Shown in pieces: positions 9,473 through 19,208 of a stretch of DNA of 64,000 nt. The stretch's first letter is position 1; each line of letters opens with the position of its first letter. Origin of the DNA: Mesorhizobium_K marinum (GTDB lineage: Bacteria; Pseudomonadota; Alphaproteobacteria; Rhizobiales; Rhizobiaceae); NCBI RefSeq assembly GCF_040813715.1, contig NZ_JBFOCH010000023.1; one strand, given 5' to 3'. Position numbers and translations under genes: made by a program. The notes under the pieces were generated by a model. The model ran no database searches. It was not told the DNA's origin and saw nothing but the letters and a program-made list of their open reading frames with translations.

Positions 9473-10299
9473 GTCCTGGCCTTCCGCCCGGCAAGCGCCT
9501 GTCCGAGACCTTCGGAGAACAGATAGACACCGAGCACGGTCAGCATCAGGGCGATGCCCGGGACGATCGACAGGAAGGGAGCGGACCGCAGCACGTTGCG
9601 CCCTTCGGCGATCATCGAGCCCCAGGTGACGATGTTGGGGTCGCTGAGCCCCAGGAAGGACAGCGCGGCCTCGATCAGCACCGAGCTCGCGACGATCACG
9701 GAGCTCAGCGCCAGCACCGGCGCGAGCGCGTTGGGCAGGACTTCGCGCAGCGCGATCTCCAGCGGCCGCATGCCGATGACCCGCGCCGCGGCGACATAGT
9801 CGTGTTCGCGAATGGAAAGCACTTCTGCGCGGGCGAGACGTGCGGGCGCCGTCCACGCGCCGAGCGCGATGGCGAGCACCACGACCGGCAGTGAGGCGCC
9901 GGCGACGCTGACGAAGGCAAGCGCGAGCAGGAAGGCCGGAACGACCTGGAAGGCGTCCACGATGCGCATCAGCGCTTCGTCGATCAGTCCGCCGGCGAAA
10001 CCGGCGAGCGTCCCGACAAGAGCGCCGACGACCAGCGCGACCGCCGCCGCCGCGATGCCGACCATGAGCGAGGCGCGCGATCCATGCACGAGTTCCGCCA
10101 GCACGTCGCGGCCAAGCCGGTCGGTACCGAGTGGAAACGCCATGTCCGAAAAGGGCGGCACCAGGGCCGGCCCCACGATCGACAGCGGGTCGCGCGGGAA
10201 GAAGGCGCCCGCAGACATCGCGGTTGCCGCGAGCAGGCAGAGGATGGCCAGCCCGATCGCGCCTTCCGGAGAGCGCAGGAGGCGTTGCAGGACGCTCAT
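9469..10299 (-). CDS. Peptide-type ABC transporter permease (DppC-like)
   Basis: 276-residue inner membrane permease with an N-terminal OppC-type helix (SPEGAIGLAILCLL) and the PLGTDRLGRDVL segment typical of DppC/OppC proteins. The EAA loop follows around IGMRPLEIALREVLPN. About six membrane helices are visible. Its start (ATG 10299) overlaps the stop of the first permease gene by four bases. Confidence 0.93.
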   Translation of the reverse strand: MSVLQRLLRSPEGAIGLAILCLLAATAMSAGAFFPRDPLSIVGPALVPPFSDMAFPLGTDRLGRDVLAELVHGSRASLMVGIAAAAVALVVGALVGTLAGFAGGLIDEALMRIVDAFQVVPAFLLALAFVSVAGASLPVVVLAIALGAWTAPARLARAEVLSIREHDYVAAARVIGMRPLEIALREVLPNALAPVLALSSVIVASSVLIEAALSFLGLSDPNIVTWGSMIAEGRNVLRSAPFLSIVPGIALMLTVLGVYLFSEGLGQALAGRKART

Positions 10300-11285
10300 G
10301 CCGCCGCATCCGACGCGCCGACGCGTGGGTCTAGCAGCGCATAGGCGATATCGACGAGCAGGTTGACCAGGACGACGAGCACCGCGCTGACGACGATGAT
10401 GCCCGTCAGCAGCGGCGCGTCGCGGCCTGCGACGGCTTCCTGCGCCAGGCGTCCGAATCCCGGTATGGCGAACACGTTCTCGATGACCACGCTGCCGCCG
10501 AGCATTGTCGCCGCCTGCAGGCCGAGCATGGTGACGAGCGGCAGAAGCGCGTTGCGCGCGACATGGCGCAGGACGATGCGGCGGCGCGCCAGCCCCTTGG
10601 CGCGGGCCGCAAGGACATAGTCCTGCCGCCACGCCTCGGCCATGCCGGCGCGCATCATGCGCAGGAAGAGCGCAAGATAGACGAAGGCCAGGGAGGCGAC
10701 CGGCAGCACGAGATGCCAGGCGATGTCGAAGGCCCGGGCAAGTCCCTGCTTGCCCGAGGCGATCGTCTCGATGCCGGAGGTCGGAAACCAGCGCAGCTGC
10801 ACCGCGAAGACGACGCTCAGCACCAGGCCGAGCCAGAAGTTAGGCACCGCGTAGAGCGCCAGCGAACCGATGGACAGCGTGCGGTCGGCGCTACTTCCCG
10901 GCCGCGCGCCGGCGACGATGCCGAGCAGGGACCCAAGCCCGAAGGCGAGGGCGGTGGCGCTGCCCATCAACCAGAGCGTGTTGGGCAACCGTTCCAGGAT
11001 GATGTCGAGCACCGGCCGGTCGAATATGACCGACCAGCCCAGATCCAGGCGCAGGAGCGCGGTGACATAGAGCCAGAGCCTTGCTGCGACCGACTGGTCG
11101 AGCCCGTAGCTTTCGCGCAGCGACTGGACGAGCGCGGGGTCGCCGCCGCCGATCGAAAGGAGGTAGGCGTCCACGGCATCGCCCGGAGCCGCCTCAAGCA
11201 GCAGGAATGCGCCGACGATGACGATCAGCAGGACGGGAATGCTGCTGATCGCCCTGCGTCTGACGAGAAGGAATGCGCGTCTCAA
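10296..11285 (-). CDS. Peptide-type ABC transporter permease (DppB-like)
   Basis: 329-residue inner membrane permease of the DppB/OppB type: an N-terminal helix, a long periplasmic loop with ESYGLDQSVAARLWLY, then five helices and an EAA loop (ARAKGLARRRIVLRHVARNA). It follows the binding protein gene after 36 nt and is the first of four tightly overlapping genes. Confidence 0.93.
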   Translation of the reverse strand: MRRAFLLVRRRAISSIPVLLIVIVGAFLLLEAAPGDAVDAYLLSIGGGDPALVQSLRESYGLDQSVAARLWLYVTALLRLDLGWSVIFDRPVLDIILERLPNTLWLMGSATALAFGLGSLLGIVAGARPGSSADRTLSIGSLALYAVPNFWLGLVLSVVFAVQLRWFPTSGIETIASGKQGLARAFDIAWHLVLPVASLAFVYLALFLRMMRAGMAEAWRQDYVLAARAKGLARRRIVLRHVARNALLPLVTMLGLQAATMLGGSVVIENVFAIPGFGRLAQEAVAGRDAPLLTGIIVVSAVLVVLVNLLVDIAYALLDPRVGASDAAA

Positions 11286-11321
11286 ACCTGAAGGTACCCT
11301 GGAGCAATCTCCAGTTGTCTA

Positions 11322-12938
11322 TCATGATTCCAGCGCGGTATCCGCCCAGTTGGAGACGGCCCATCGCGGATTGTTCGAGACGTTCAGCACGCTGTCGCGA
11401 GCGACCGTGATGAAACCCCATTCCGCGACGTTGATGAGCGGCAGGTCTTCGGCGACGCGCTGCTGGAATTCGTTGAACAGTGCCGTGCGCGCGGCGACGT
11501 CCACCGTCTCGTTGGCCTTCGCGATCAGCGCGTCGAGCGTCGGGTTCGCGTAGCCGCCCTGGTTGGAGAAGGGGACCCCGGCCGGCGTGCCGCTCGCGAC
11601 GAGAATGGTGGTGGAGATCGCTGGATCGCCGCGGAAGACGGTCGGTGCGATCGCCAGGTCAAAGTCGTGGTCGGCATAGACCGCCTTGATGTGCGCGGCG
11701 GGGTCGTTGTTGACCACCTGGGCGTCGATGCCGACCGCGGCAAGCGCCTGGCGCAGATAGTCGCCGAACTGCTTCGTCTCGGAGAAATAGGGCGCCGGAA
11801 GAAGCTTGAGCACGAAGCGGTTGCCGTCGGCTCCCCGCGGATATCCCGCCTCGTCGAGCAGCGCGTTGGCCTTGGCGACGTCGAACGCGTAGGTGGGCAC
11901 GCCCGCATTGTAGAACTCGGGCGCGTTCTGCGGAACGATGCCGGTCGATAGCCTAGCGTAGCCGAGGAAGATCGTCTTGACCACGAAGTCCTTGTCGATG
12001 GCGTGGGCGATCGCCTGGCGGACCTTCAGGTCGGCGAGTTCCTTGCGGCGATGGTTGATTTCGACGGTGAGCTGGTAGGTCAGCTCCTCGTAGCCGGTCG
12101 AATAGACCTTGATGCCGTCGACCTTGGAGATGCGGTCGAGGTCGGCGAGCGGCACCTGGCTGAACGCGGCCAGCTGGATTTCGTCGGCTTCCAGCGCGCC
12201 GGCCGCCGCGGCCCGGTCCGGCAGCACGCGATAGATGATCTCGTCGAGCACCGGCTGGCCTTCGCCCCAATAGGCTTCGTTCTTCGTCAGTCTGTAGTAC
12301 TCGCCTGGCTTGTGCTCGGCGAACTTGAAGGGGCCGGTGCCGGTCAGCGCCGTGTTCGCGGGATCGGCGGCGATGTCCGGGCTGTTCTCGTAGACGTGCT
12401 TGGCCACCACCGCGGTCACCGCCGGCAGCGCGTTGCGGATGAGCTGGAACGGCGTCGGCTTGCTGAACCGGAAGATCGCGGTCGCATCGTCCGGCGTGTC
12501 GACGGCTTCGAGGTTGGCGAAGACGAGGCGTCCGAGGTTTTGCAGCGGCTTCCAGACGTTGAGCGCGGAGAACGCGACATCGGCCGAGGTGAACGGCTTG
12601 CCGTCGTGCCAGGTCACGCCCTCGCGCAGCTTGAACGTCACGGAAAGTCCGTCCCCCGATCCCTCCCAGCTCGTCGCCAGGCGCGGCGCAAGGCCGTCCT
12701 TTCCGTCGAAGGAAGCTTCCGCCAGCGGCTCGACCACCTTGCTGGAGATGAAGAAGACGCCGTTCGAGGCGACGATCGCCGGGTTGAGGCTCTTCGGTTC
12801 GGAATCGGCGGCGACCACCAGCCGTCCCCCCGATTGCGCGAAGCCGACGGAAGGCAGCACGGATGTGGCCGCGATCACGGCGCTGCTCTGCAGCAGCGCG
12901 CGGCGGGTCAGGGACAGGCGGGGGGTCGGTCTGGACAT
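11322..12938 (-). CDS. ABC transporter substrate-binding protein, SBP family 5
   Basis: 538-residue periplasmic solute-binding protein of the oligopeptide/dipeptide family. The N-terminus has a twin-arginine style signal (LTRRALLQSSAVIAATSV), so Tat export is likely. The body contains the family segments FKLREGVTWHDGKPFTSADV and GTGPFKF. Family members bind peptides, nickel chelates or opines; the ligand is not evident here. It opens the operon, and the 473 bases upstream hold a near-perfect operator-like palindrome. Confidence 0.92.
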   Translation of the reverse strand: MSRPTPRLSLTRRALLQSSAVIAATSVLPSVGFAQSGGRLVVAADSEPKSLNPAIVASNGVFFISSKVVEPLAEASFDGKDGLAPRLATSWEGSGDGLSVTFKLREGVTWHDGKPFTSADVAFSALNVWKPLQNLGRLVFANLEAVDTPDDATAIFRFSKPTPFQLIRNALPAVTAVVAKHVYENSPDIAADPANTALTGTGPFKFAEHKPGEYYRLTKNEAYWGEGQPVLDEIIYRVLPDRAAAAGALEADEIQLAAFSQVPLADLDRISKVDGIKVYSTGYEELTYQLTVEINHRRKELADLKVRQAIAHAIDKDFVVKTIFLGYARLSTGIVPQNAPEFYNAGVPTYAFDVAKANALLDEAGYPRGADGNRFVLKLLPAPYFSETKQFGDYLRQALAAVGIDAQVVNNDPAAHIKAVYADHDFDLAIAPTVFRGDPAISTTILVASGTPAGVPFSNQGGYANPTLDALIAKANETVDVAARTALFNEFQQRVAEDLPLINVAEWGFITVARDSVLNVSNNPRWAVSNWADTALES

Positions 12939-13206
12939 GGTCGGCTCCGTGAAGTCGGGGGCTGAAGGCGAGGCGGGATAGCAGGACCTAGATTGCTATC
13001 CTGCGCAGCCTAGCGCGAGACATTCATTTTTGCATGGAGCCACGAATGTGAAAATCCATGTCAGCGCCTGCGCAAGCAGGAGCAATCGCGTGGCTAAGGG
13101 CTGAACGGAGGCCGGCGCCCAATGGGTAAGTTGCCTGAGGGACGCCGGCCGGACGGTCCGTGAGGTCCGCCGCGGCACAGATGACCATGACCGGGAGACG
13201 AGCCGC

Positions 13207-13226
13207 TATTCCGCTATCGCGGAATA
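13207..13226. promoter_or_regulatory. Perfect 8-bp inverted repeat, operator candidate
   Basis: TATTCCGC, a 4-base spacer (TATC) and GCGGAATA form a perfect palindrome about 270 bases upstream of the ABC binding protein gene. Symmetry of this size is typical of sites for dimeric repressors such as IclR or GntR proteins; that assignment is inference. Confidence 0.5.
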
Positions 13227-13360
13227 ACATGCTCCGGCAAGCGCTGTGTCCGGGGAAGGGTGGGCCGGCGCTCTGGGGCGTGGGGCTGGGTTAGGGCGCC
13301 GGCCAAGGCGGGTGGGTGGTCCCGCTGCCGATCAATCCAGCATGCACCGCGCCTGCACGC

Positions 13361-13380
13361 TATTCCGTGATCGCGGAGGT
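13361..13380. promoter_or_regulatory. Degenerate second copy of the operator-like repeat
   Basis: TATTCCGTGATCGCGGAGGT matches the palindrome at 13207 at 15 of 20 positions. It lies about 30 bases past the end of the TRAP permease gene and may be a second, weaker binding site. Confidence 0.3.
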
Positions 13381-13411
13381 TTGGAGCACCGTGGCCTGCG
13401 CGCGAGGAGGG

Positions 13412-15595
13412 TCAGGTCCTCGCCTCCGCCGTCCGCAATGCGGTCCATTGCCAGAGCAGGACCGCGGCGATCAGCGCCGCGCCGATCAGCGTCGAGTAGA
13501 TTTCCGGCGCCACCAGGAGCATCGCGGCAATCACCAGGACGACGCGCATGGCCGCGTTCAGCGGTCCGACGAAATAGGCCGAGAACGCCGCGGACAGCGC
13601 GGTGATGCCAAGCACCGCGCCGCCGGTTGCCAGGAAGAAGCTCTGCCAGGAGAAATCCTTCACGACGATCAGCATGGACGGCGAGAAGACGAACACGAAC
13701 GGCACGAGAATCTTGCCGACGCCGAGCCGGAACGCGGTGTTTCCGGCCTTGAACGGATTGGCGTTGGCGATGCCGGACGCCGCATAGGCGGCGAGCGCCA
13801 CCGGCGGCGTGATGTCTGCGAGTACGCCGTAGTAGAAGACGAAGAAATGCGCGACCAGCGGCTCCACGCCGAGCATCACGAGGATCGGCGCGGTCACGGT
13901 GACCATGATCAGGTAGTTCGCCGTCGTCGGGATGCCGCAGCCCATCAGGATGCAGACGACGCCGGTCAGGATCAGCGTGAACAGCAGGGTGAGCGTCGCC
14001 AGCGACATCAGGTCGAACGGGATCAGCGGCTGTATGGCTGCAGCCCAGGCCGTGGCGTTGGAGGTGACGATGTAGGACACCTTGAAGCTGACGCCGGTCA
14101 GCGTCACAACGCCGATGACGATGCCGACCGTGGCCGCCGCGGCGCCGACCGACAGCGCATACTTCGCGCCGATCACGAAGGCGTCGAAGATGTCGCGCGG
14201 CGACAGCCGGTTGCGCGGATTGAGGAAGCCGATGANGCTGACGCCTGTCAGCGTCACAACGCCGATGACGATGCCGACCGTGGCCGCCGCGGCGCCGACC
14301 GACAGCGCATACTTCGCGCCGATCACGAAGGCGTCGAAGATGTCGCGCGGCGACAGCCGGTTGCGCGGATTGAGGAAGCCGATGACGATGCAGGCGGTGA
14401 TGCCCCAGAACGCGGCAAGGTAGGGCGTGTTGCCGTTCAGCAGCACGCCGACCAGTATGAACAGCGGAAAGAGCGTCGGCCAGTCGTGCCTCAGCACCAG
14501 CCATACTTTCGGCAGTTCGTCGGGGCTGAGGCCGCGCAGGCCCTGCCGCTTGGCCTCGAAGTGCACCTGCAGCAGGACACCGAGGAAATGCATGCAGGCC
14601 GGCACCAGGGCTGCAAGCAGGATGTCGGTGTAGGGAATGCCGAGGAATTCGACCATCAGGAACGCGGCGGCGCCCATCACCGGCGGGGTGATCTGGCCGC
14701 CGGTGCTGGCGGCCGCTTCGACGGCGGCGGCGAAATGCCTGGGATAGCCGATGCGCACCATGGCGGGGATGGTCAGCGAGCCGGTGGTCACCGTGTTTGC
14801 GATGGACGAACCGGAGATCGATCCGAGCAGCGCGGAGGATAGCACCGATACCTTTGCCGGACCGCCGGAATAGCGGCCGGCGAGCGCCGAGGCCAGGTCG
14901 ATGAACAGCTTGCCGAGCCCCATGCGCGTCGCGAGCACGCCGAACAGGACGAAGTGGAAGACATAGGTCGCGACGACCCCGACCGGCAGGCCGTAGATGC
15001 CCTGGCTGGTAAGATAGAGATGGTTCACGACGGTCGGCCAGTCGGCGCCGGGATGGACGAGCAGGCCGGGCGCCGAGCGCCCGTAGACGGCGTAGAGCAT
15101 GAACAGGATGGCGATGACCGGCAGCGGCCAGCCCATAGAGCGGCGCGTCGCCTCGAGCAGGACGACGATCATCACCGTGCCCATGATCACGTCGATCGGC
15201 AGCGGGTTGCCGACGCGGAAGGCGAGATCCTGGAAGACGTAGGGAACGTAGAGCGTGGCGACCACCGCGGCCGCGGCCAGCAGCCAGTCGACCAGGGGCA
15301 GGCCCGCCGGGCGCAGGAACGACGGCGCGTAGAGCGTCTTCTGTCCCTTTGGCGTCGCGGCGAAGACCAGGAAGATCAGCGCCAGCACGAACGCCATGTG
15401 CACGCCGCGATGCGTAACCTCGCGCAGCAGGCCGAAGCCGGCCGTGTAGTAGTGGAACATCGACAGCGAGAACAGCATCCCGGCGGTGATCCAGGTCGCG
15501 GCCGGCCCGAGCGGGCGGAAGCGGACCTCGGGATCGAATTTTTCCTCGAGCCTGCGCGCCGCGGCTTCGTCGAATTCGATTTCGTCGCTGCTCAT
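13412..15595 (-). CDS. TRAP transporter fused 4TM/12TM permease (TAXI type)
   Basis: Inner membrane component of a tripartite sodium-driven importer, with small and large permease subunits fused as is usual for TAXI-type systems. Many hydrophobic helices are visible, plus the conserved SGSSIANTVTTGSLTIPAM and ITPPVMGAAAFLM segments. An assembly duplication at 14087-14385 adds 50 codons in frame; removing it gives 677 residues, a normal length. The matching binding protein gene lies 73 bases upstream. Confidence 0.92.
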   Translation of the reverse strand: MSSDEIEFDEAAARRLEEKFDPEVRFRPLGPAATWITAGMLFSLSMFHYYTAGFGLLREVTHRGVHMAFVLALIFLVFAATPKGQKTLYAPSFLRPAGLPLVDWLLAAAAVVATLYVPYVFQDLAFRVGNPLPIDVIMGTVMIVVLLEATRRSMGWPLPVIAILFMLYAVYGRSAPGLLVHPGADWPTVVNHLYLTSQGIYGLPVGVVATYVFHFVLFGVLATRMGLGKLFIDLASALAGRYSGGPAKVSVLSSALLGSISGSSIANTVTTGSLTIPAMVRIGYPRHFAAAVEAAASTGGQITPPVMGAAAFLMVEFLGIPYTDILLAALVPACMHFLGVLLQVHFEAKRQGLRGLSPDELPKVWLVLRHDWPTLFPLFILVGVLLNGNTPYLAAFWGITACIVIGFLNPRNRLSPRDIFDAFVIGAKYALSVGAAAATVGIVIGVVTLTGVSXIGFLNPRNRLSPRDIFDAFVIGAKYALSVGAAAATVGIVIGVVTLTGVSFKVSYIVTSNATAWAAAIQPLIPFDLMSLATLTLLFTLILTGVVCILMGCGIPTTANYLIMVTVTAPILVMLGVEPLVAHFFVFYYGVLADITPPVALAAYAASGIANANPFKAGNTAFRLGVGKILVPFVFVFSPSMLIVVKDFSWQSFFLATGGAVLGITALSAAFSAYFVGPLNAAMRVVLVIAAMLLVAPEIYSTLIGAALIAAVLLWQWTALRTAEART
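14087..14385. repeat. Duplicated block around N at 14236 (assembly join)
   Basis: Bases 14087-14235 and 14237-14385 are near-identical 149-base copies flanking one N, inside the TRAP permease gene. The 150-base offset keeps the reading frame, so the artefact hides as a 50-residue internal repeat containing one undefined residue. Confidence 0.9.
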
Positions 15596-15668
15596 GGATC
15601 CACCTCGCCGAAAAGAAAAAGGACCGGACGGCGGCGCGCCGCCCGGTCCCCTGCCGCCGCTGCGCGGC

Positions 15669-16682
15669 CTATTTCAGGACGCCCGCTTCCTTGTAGAAGC
15701 GCTCGGCGCCCGGATGGAGCGGAATGCCGACGCCGTCGAGCGCCGTCTCGAGCGTGATCGACTTGCCCTTGGCGTGGCCGCTGTCGAGCAGGGCGCGGGT
15801 GTTCTTGTTCCACAGCGCCTTGGTGATCTCGTAGATCAGCTCGTCCTTCTGGTCGCTGCTGGTGATCCACTGCGCGCCGACGCTGACTGTCTGGGTGTCG
15901 GCGTCGATGCCCTTGTAGGTGCCGGCCGGCACGATGTGCTTGGCGAAGAACTGGTACTTGCCCAGCAGGCCGTCGGCCTCGGCGCCGGCGATCGGCACCA
16001 GGGTGATGTCCAGCCCGGTGGCGAGCTCGGTGATCGCGCCGGCGGGATAGCCGCCGACGAAGAAGAAGGCGTCCATGTTGCCGTCGCGCATGAGGTCGGC
16101 GGCCTGGTTCGGCTTCAGGTACTCGGCCTCGACGTCGTCCTCCTTCAATCCGTAGGCTTCGAGGATCAGGCGGGCGTCCACCAGCGTGCCCGATCCGGGC
16201 TCGTCGAGCGAGACCTTCTTGCCCTTCAGGTCGGCGACGGAGGCGATGCCCGAACCGGCGCGCGCGACGAGATGGATGCTCTCGGGATAGAGGTTGGCGA
16301 TCGCGCGGACCTTCTCGACCGCGCCCTTCTCGGCGAAGATGCCGGTGCCGGTGTGGGCCCAGTAGGCCACGTCCGACTGCGAGAAGCCGGATTCGATCGA
16401 GCCGCCGGCAATGCCGTTGACGTTGGCGACCGAGCCGTTCGACGCAACCGCGGTGGCGACGAGGCCAGGCACGCCGCAGCTTCCGCCTTCCTCGCAGGCG
16501 CGCGATCCCGGCGGGTTGGAGATGGCGTTGGCGATCAGCCCGCCGATCGGGAAATAGGTGCCGGCCGTGCCGCCCGTGGCGATCCGGAAGAACTGGATAT
16601 CCTGCGCGGCCGAGACACCGGCGGCGAGCGTTAGTGCGGCGGCAGCGGCCGCGGCCGCCCTGGCGAGTTTACCAAACTTCAT
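15669..16682 (-). CDS. TRAP transporter substrate-binding protein, TAXI family
   Basis: 337-residue periplasmic binding protein. The signal peptide is an Ala-rich helix (KLARAAAAAAAALTLAAG) followed by AQDIQFFRIATGGTAGTYFPIGG, the hallmark N-terminus of TAXI proteins. ATG 16682 gives the natural signal peptide; the open frame extends further but has no reason to be translated. Partner of the fused permease downstream. TAXI ligands are mostly unknown, glutamate-like acids in a few studied cases. Confidence 0.93.
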   Translation of the reverse strand: MKFGKLARAAAAAAAALTLAAGVSAAQDIQFFRIATGGTAGTYFPIGGLIANAISNPPGSRACEEGGSCGVPGLVATAVASNGSVANVNGIAGGSIESGFSQSDVAYWAHTGTGIFAEKGAVEKVRAIANLYPESIHLVARAGSGIASVADLKGKKVSLDEPGSGTLVDARLILEAYGLKEDDVEAEYLKPNQAADLMRDGNMDAFFFVGGYPAGAITELATGLDITLVPIAGAEADGLLGKYQFFAKHIVPAGTYKGIDADTQTVSVGAQWITSSDQKDELIYEITKALWNKNTRALLDSGHAKGKSITLETALDGVGIPLHPGAERFYKEAGVLK

Positions 16683-16803
16683 CCTCAGTCCTCTCTGAGT
16701 TCGTGACCAGCAGAATGCAAAAGTCATGCGGCGATCTTAGCGGCTATCGACGGCGAGGCAAACCGCTGCGGCCGTTGCCGCAGGGGGATGCCGCGGCGGC
16801 CGG

Positions 16804-18630
16804 TCACCTCAGGCCGGCAAGCCGCAACCCCTCGACGAACACCTCCATGTCCTCGGCAAACTTGTTCGGGGGCACCTTGCGCCATTTCTCGATGGTGAAG
16901 TTCGGATGCACCTCCAGCAGCGCCCGCGCATGCCGGCCGGCTTCCTCGGTATTGCCGAGCAAGGCGTAGCTGGCCGCCATCAGGCGATGGCCCTCGGAGC
17001 CATCGCGCATCTTCTGCAGCGTCTCCACGGTCTTGGTGTATTCGCCCAGGTGGAAATAGGCGTCCCCGAGATACCAGAGGTAGGAGTCGGGAAAGTAGGG
17101 GTTGAGCCGCATCGCCCTTTCGAGCAGCTTCACGGACCGGTCCGCCTGGCGCACATAGACCAGGCAGTCGCCCATCTCCGCCAGCAGGTCGGCGTCGTTG
17201 GGATTGAGCTGCAGCGCGCGCTCATAGGCAGCGATGGCCGGCTCATGCTCCTTCTTGTAGAGGTGCGCCAGACCCATCTCGGAATAGCCGCGCGCATCGA
17301 GGTCGTCGTTCTCGACGGCCATGTTGGCGAGGTTCAGCGCCTCGTTCAGCGCGCCTTCCGGGTTGTTGCTCCAGGCGTAGCGCCATTCCACATTGTAGGT
17401 GCGCGACATCGCGGCATAGCTGCGCGCATAGTGGGGATCGAGGTCGCGCGCCTGCTCGTAGAGGCGCCGCGCGTGCCAGTTGCTTTCCGGGCGGAAGCGG
17501 AAGCTCAGTTCCTGGCCGCGCAGGATCAGGCCGTAGGCGTGCACGTTGGGGTGGTTCTGCGCGGTGAGCCGGCGCTTTTCGGCCATGTCGATATGCACCG
17601 CCAGCCGCGACGCGGTGGTCGCGGTCACATCGTCGAGGAACGAGAAGATGTCGCCCATCTCGCCGTCGTAGCGCTCCGACCAGATGGTGTTTTCGGTCTG
17701 CGCCTCGATGAGATCGACCGCGACCCTCAGCCGGTCGCCGGCGCGACGCAGGCTGCCCGACAGCAGGTAGCGCACGCCGAGCTGGTGGCCGATCTCCCGC
17801 AGCGATTTCGCATGCGCCGTCACCGCCATGCTCGAATGCCTGGCGATGACCATCAGGTTGCGGAAGCGGCACAGATTCGAGATCAGGTCCGCCACGACGC
17901 CGTGGCAGAGGTGGAGGTCGGCCGGGTCGCCCGAAACGTTCTCGAGCGGCAGCACCGCCAGCGAACAGTCGGGCGTTTCCTCGATCGGGGCCGGTGGCGC
18001 CGGCACCGGCAGGGACAGCGGCCTCGGCTCCGGCTGGGTCTGGTTGAAGTCGACGACAAAAACTTCGGTTTCCTCGTCGATGTTCTTCAGCTTCTGCTTG
18101 CCGAGCGAACGGAACGACGACTCCGGCTGGTTGCGGACGAACTGGTGGACCGAGTGGGCGATGCAGATGCCGCCGGGCGGCGCGAGGCTCTGGATGCGGG
18201 CCGCCATGTTGATGCTGTGGCCGTAGACGCCGCTTTCGCCGGAAATCGTGTCGCCGATGGTGATGCCGATGCGGTAGGTGATCGGCTCCTGGCCGCCGGC
18301 CCAGACGGCTTCCTGCGCCATTTCCCGCTGCATCTCGACGGCGAAGTCGAGCGCCAGCGCGGCGCTCGGGAACAGCGCGACAAGCCCGTCGCCCGCCGTG
18401 TTGACGACCGATCCGCCGTAGTCGACCACGAGGTTGCGGATGAGGCTGAGCGAGCGCGTGAGACGAACGACAGTGCCCGCCTCGTCGCGATCCATCAGGC
18501 GGCTGTAGCCGTGCACGTCGGCGAAAAGAATGGCCGACAGCTTGCGATTGAGTGCCTCGGTCCGTGCGATGGCTGTTCTCCTCGTTAGCCCTGTTGGCAG
18601 CCGCAAAGGAAAGGATGGGCGATGCAACAT
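16804..18630 (-). CDS. Class III adenylate cyclase with C-terminal TPR repeats
   Basis: About 608 residues. An N-terminal class III cyclase domain (roughly 29-195) contains FADVHGYSRLM with a metal-binding Asp and NTAGDGLVALF. A linker and a domain resembling FlgO-type/CadC-associated segments follow (SLAVLPLENVSGD, then a region typical of multi-TPR cyclases), then TPRs from about 400 to 580. No membrane helix is seen, so it is probably cytoplasmic. Start uncertain: ATG 18630 is the only upstream ATG, but a strong GAGGAG lies before an ATC codon at 18570, where homologues of this type usually begin. Confidence 0.88.
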   Translation of the reverse strand: MLHRPSFPLRLPTGLTRRTAIARTEALNRKLSAILFADVHGYSRLMDRDEAGTVVRLTRSLSLIRNLVVDYGGSVVNTAGDGLVALFPSAALALDFAVEMQREMAQEAVWAGGQEPITYRIGITIGDTISGESGVYGHSINMAARIQSLAPPGGICIAHSVHQFVRNQPESSFRSLGKQKLKNIDEETEVFVVDFNQTQPEPRPLSLPVPAPPAPIEETPDCSLAVLPLENVSGDPADLHLCHGVVADLISNLCRFRNLMVIARHSSMAVTAHAKSLREIGHQLGVRYLLSGSLRRAGDRLRVAVDLIEAQTENTIWSERYDGEMGDIFSFLDDVTATTASRLAVHIDMAEKRRLTAQNHPNVHAYGLILRGQELSFRFRPESNWHARRLYEQARDLDPHYARSYAAMSRTYNVEWRYAWSNNPEGALNEALNLANMAVENDDLDARGYSEMGLAHLYKKEHEPAIAAYERALQLNPNDADLLAEMGDCLVYVRQADRSVKLLERAMRLNPYFPDSYLWYLGDAYFHLGEYTKTVETLQKMRDGSEGHRLMAASYALLGNTEEAGRHARALLEVHPNFTIEKWRKVPPNKFAEDMEVFVEGLRLAGLR

Positions 18631-18728
18631 AGCATGGGTCGGCGGCCGTCCGCAGCAAAAGAAGGGGATGTAGATTAAAGAAGTGGATTAGGGATTTTTC
18701 TCAGGAAAATTTGAAGTATAGTCCGCGC

Positions 18729-19181
18729 ATGAAGCAGTGTCCGGACTATGTCCTGAGACCCGCCAGGCGCGAAGACTTCGCTTTCGCCGCCGCGATCTAC
18801 ATCGACTCGATGCGCCCGCTGATGCAAAGGCTGGCGCGCTGGAACGAGGAGGAACGCCGCGCGGCGCTGCGCCGCTCCTTCAGGGCCGCGGACACCAGCA
18901 TCATCATCCTCGACGGGCGCGACATCGGCTGGATCCAGATCACCGAGCGCGACACCGACTACAATCTGGCGCAGCTGCAGCTGCTGGACAACTATTGCGG
19001 GCTCGGCATCGGCACGCGCCTGATCGGCGCGCTGCTCGACAAGGCGTCGCGCGAAGAGAAGACAGTCTCTCTGTCGGTCGTGCGCAACAACCGCGCGATC
19101 GCGCTCTACGAACGGCTGGGCTTCCGCATCGTCGATCCGGGCGCGACGCCGATCCTCGACATGGTCTGGGGCGAGGGGTAG
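18729..19181 (+). CDS. GNAT family N-acetyltransferase
   Basis: 150-residue acetyltransferase of the GNAT fold. The acetyl-CoA binding region is visible in the GLGIGTRLIGALLDKA segment, followed by the late-strand SLSVVRNNRAIALYERLGF, which is characteristic. The start could be ATG 18729 or a TTG at 18711 preceded by AGGA. The substrate is unknown. It diverges from the cyclase gene and converges on the GMNAR-repeat protein gene, only 27 bases separating the two stops. Confidence 0.88.
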   Translation: MKQCPDYVLRPARREDFAFAAAIYIDSMRPLMQRLARWNEEERRAALRRSFRAADTSIIILDGRDIGWIQITERDTDYNLAQLQLLDNYCGLGIGTRLIGALLDKASREEKTVSLSVVRNNRAIALYERLGFRIVDPGATPILDMVWGEG

Positions 19182-19208
19182 TCCCCGCCGGATCAGGCGC
19201 GCCTCCCG

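Larger units (their letters stand above)
12939..13411. other. Intergenic region upstream of the ABC importer
   Basis: No coding region is supported. The short open frames here have no recognisable features. The stretch separates the start of the ABC importer operon from the end of the TRAP operon, so it should contain the importer promoter. Two related inverted repeats lie in it (listed separately). Confidence 0.6.
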
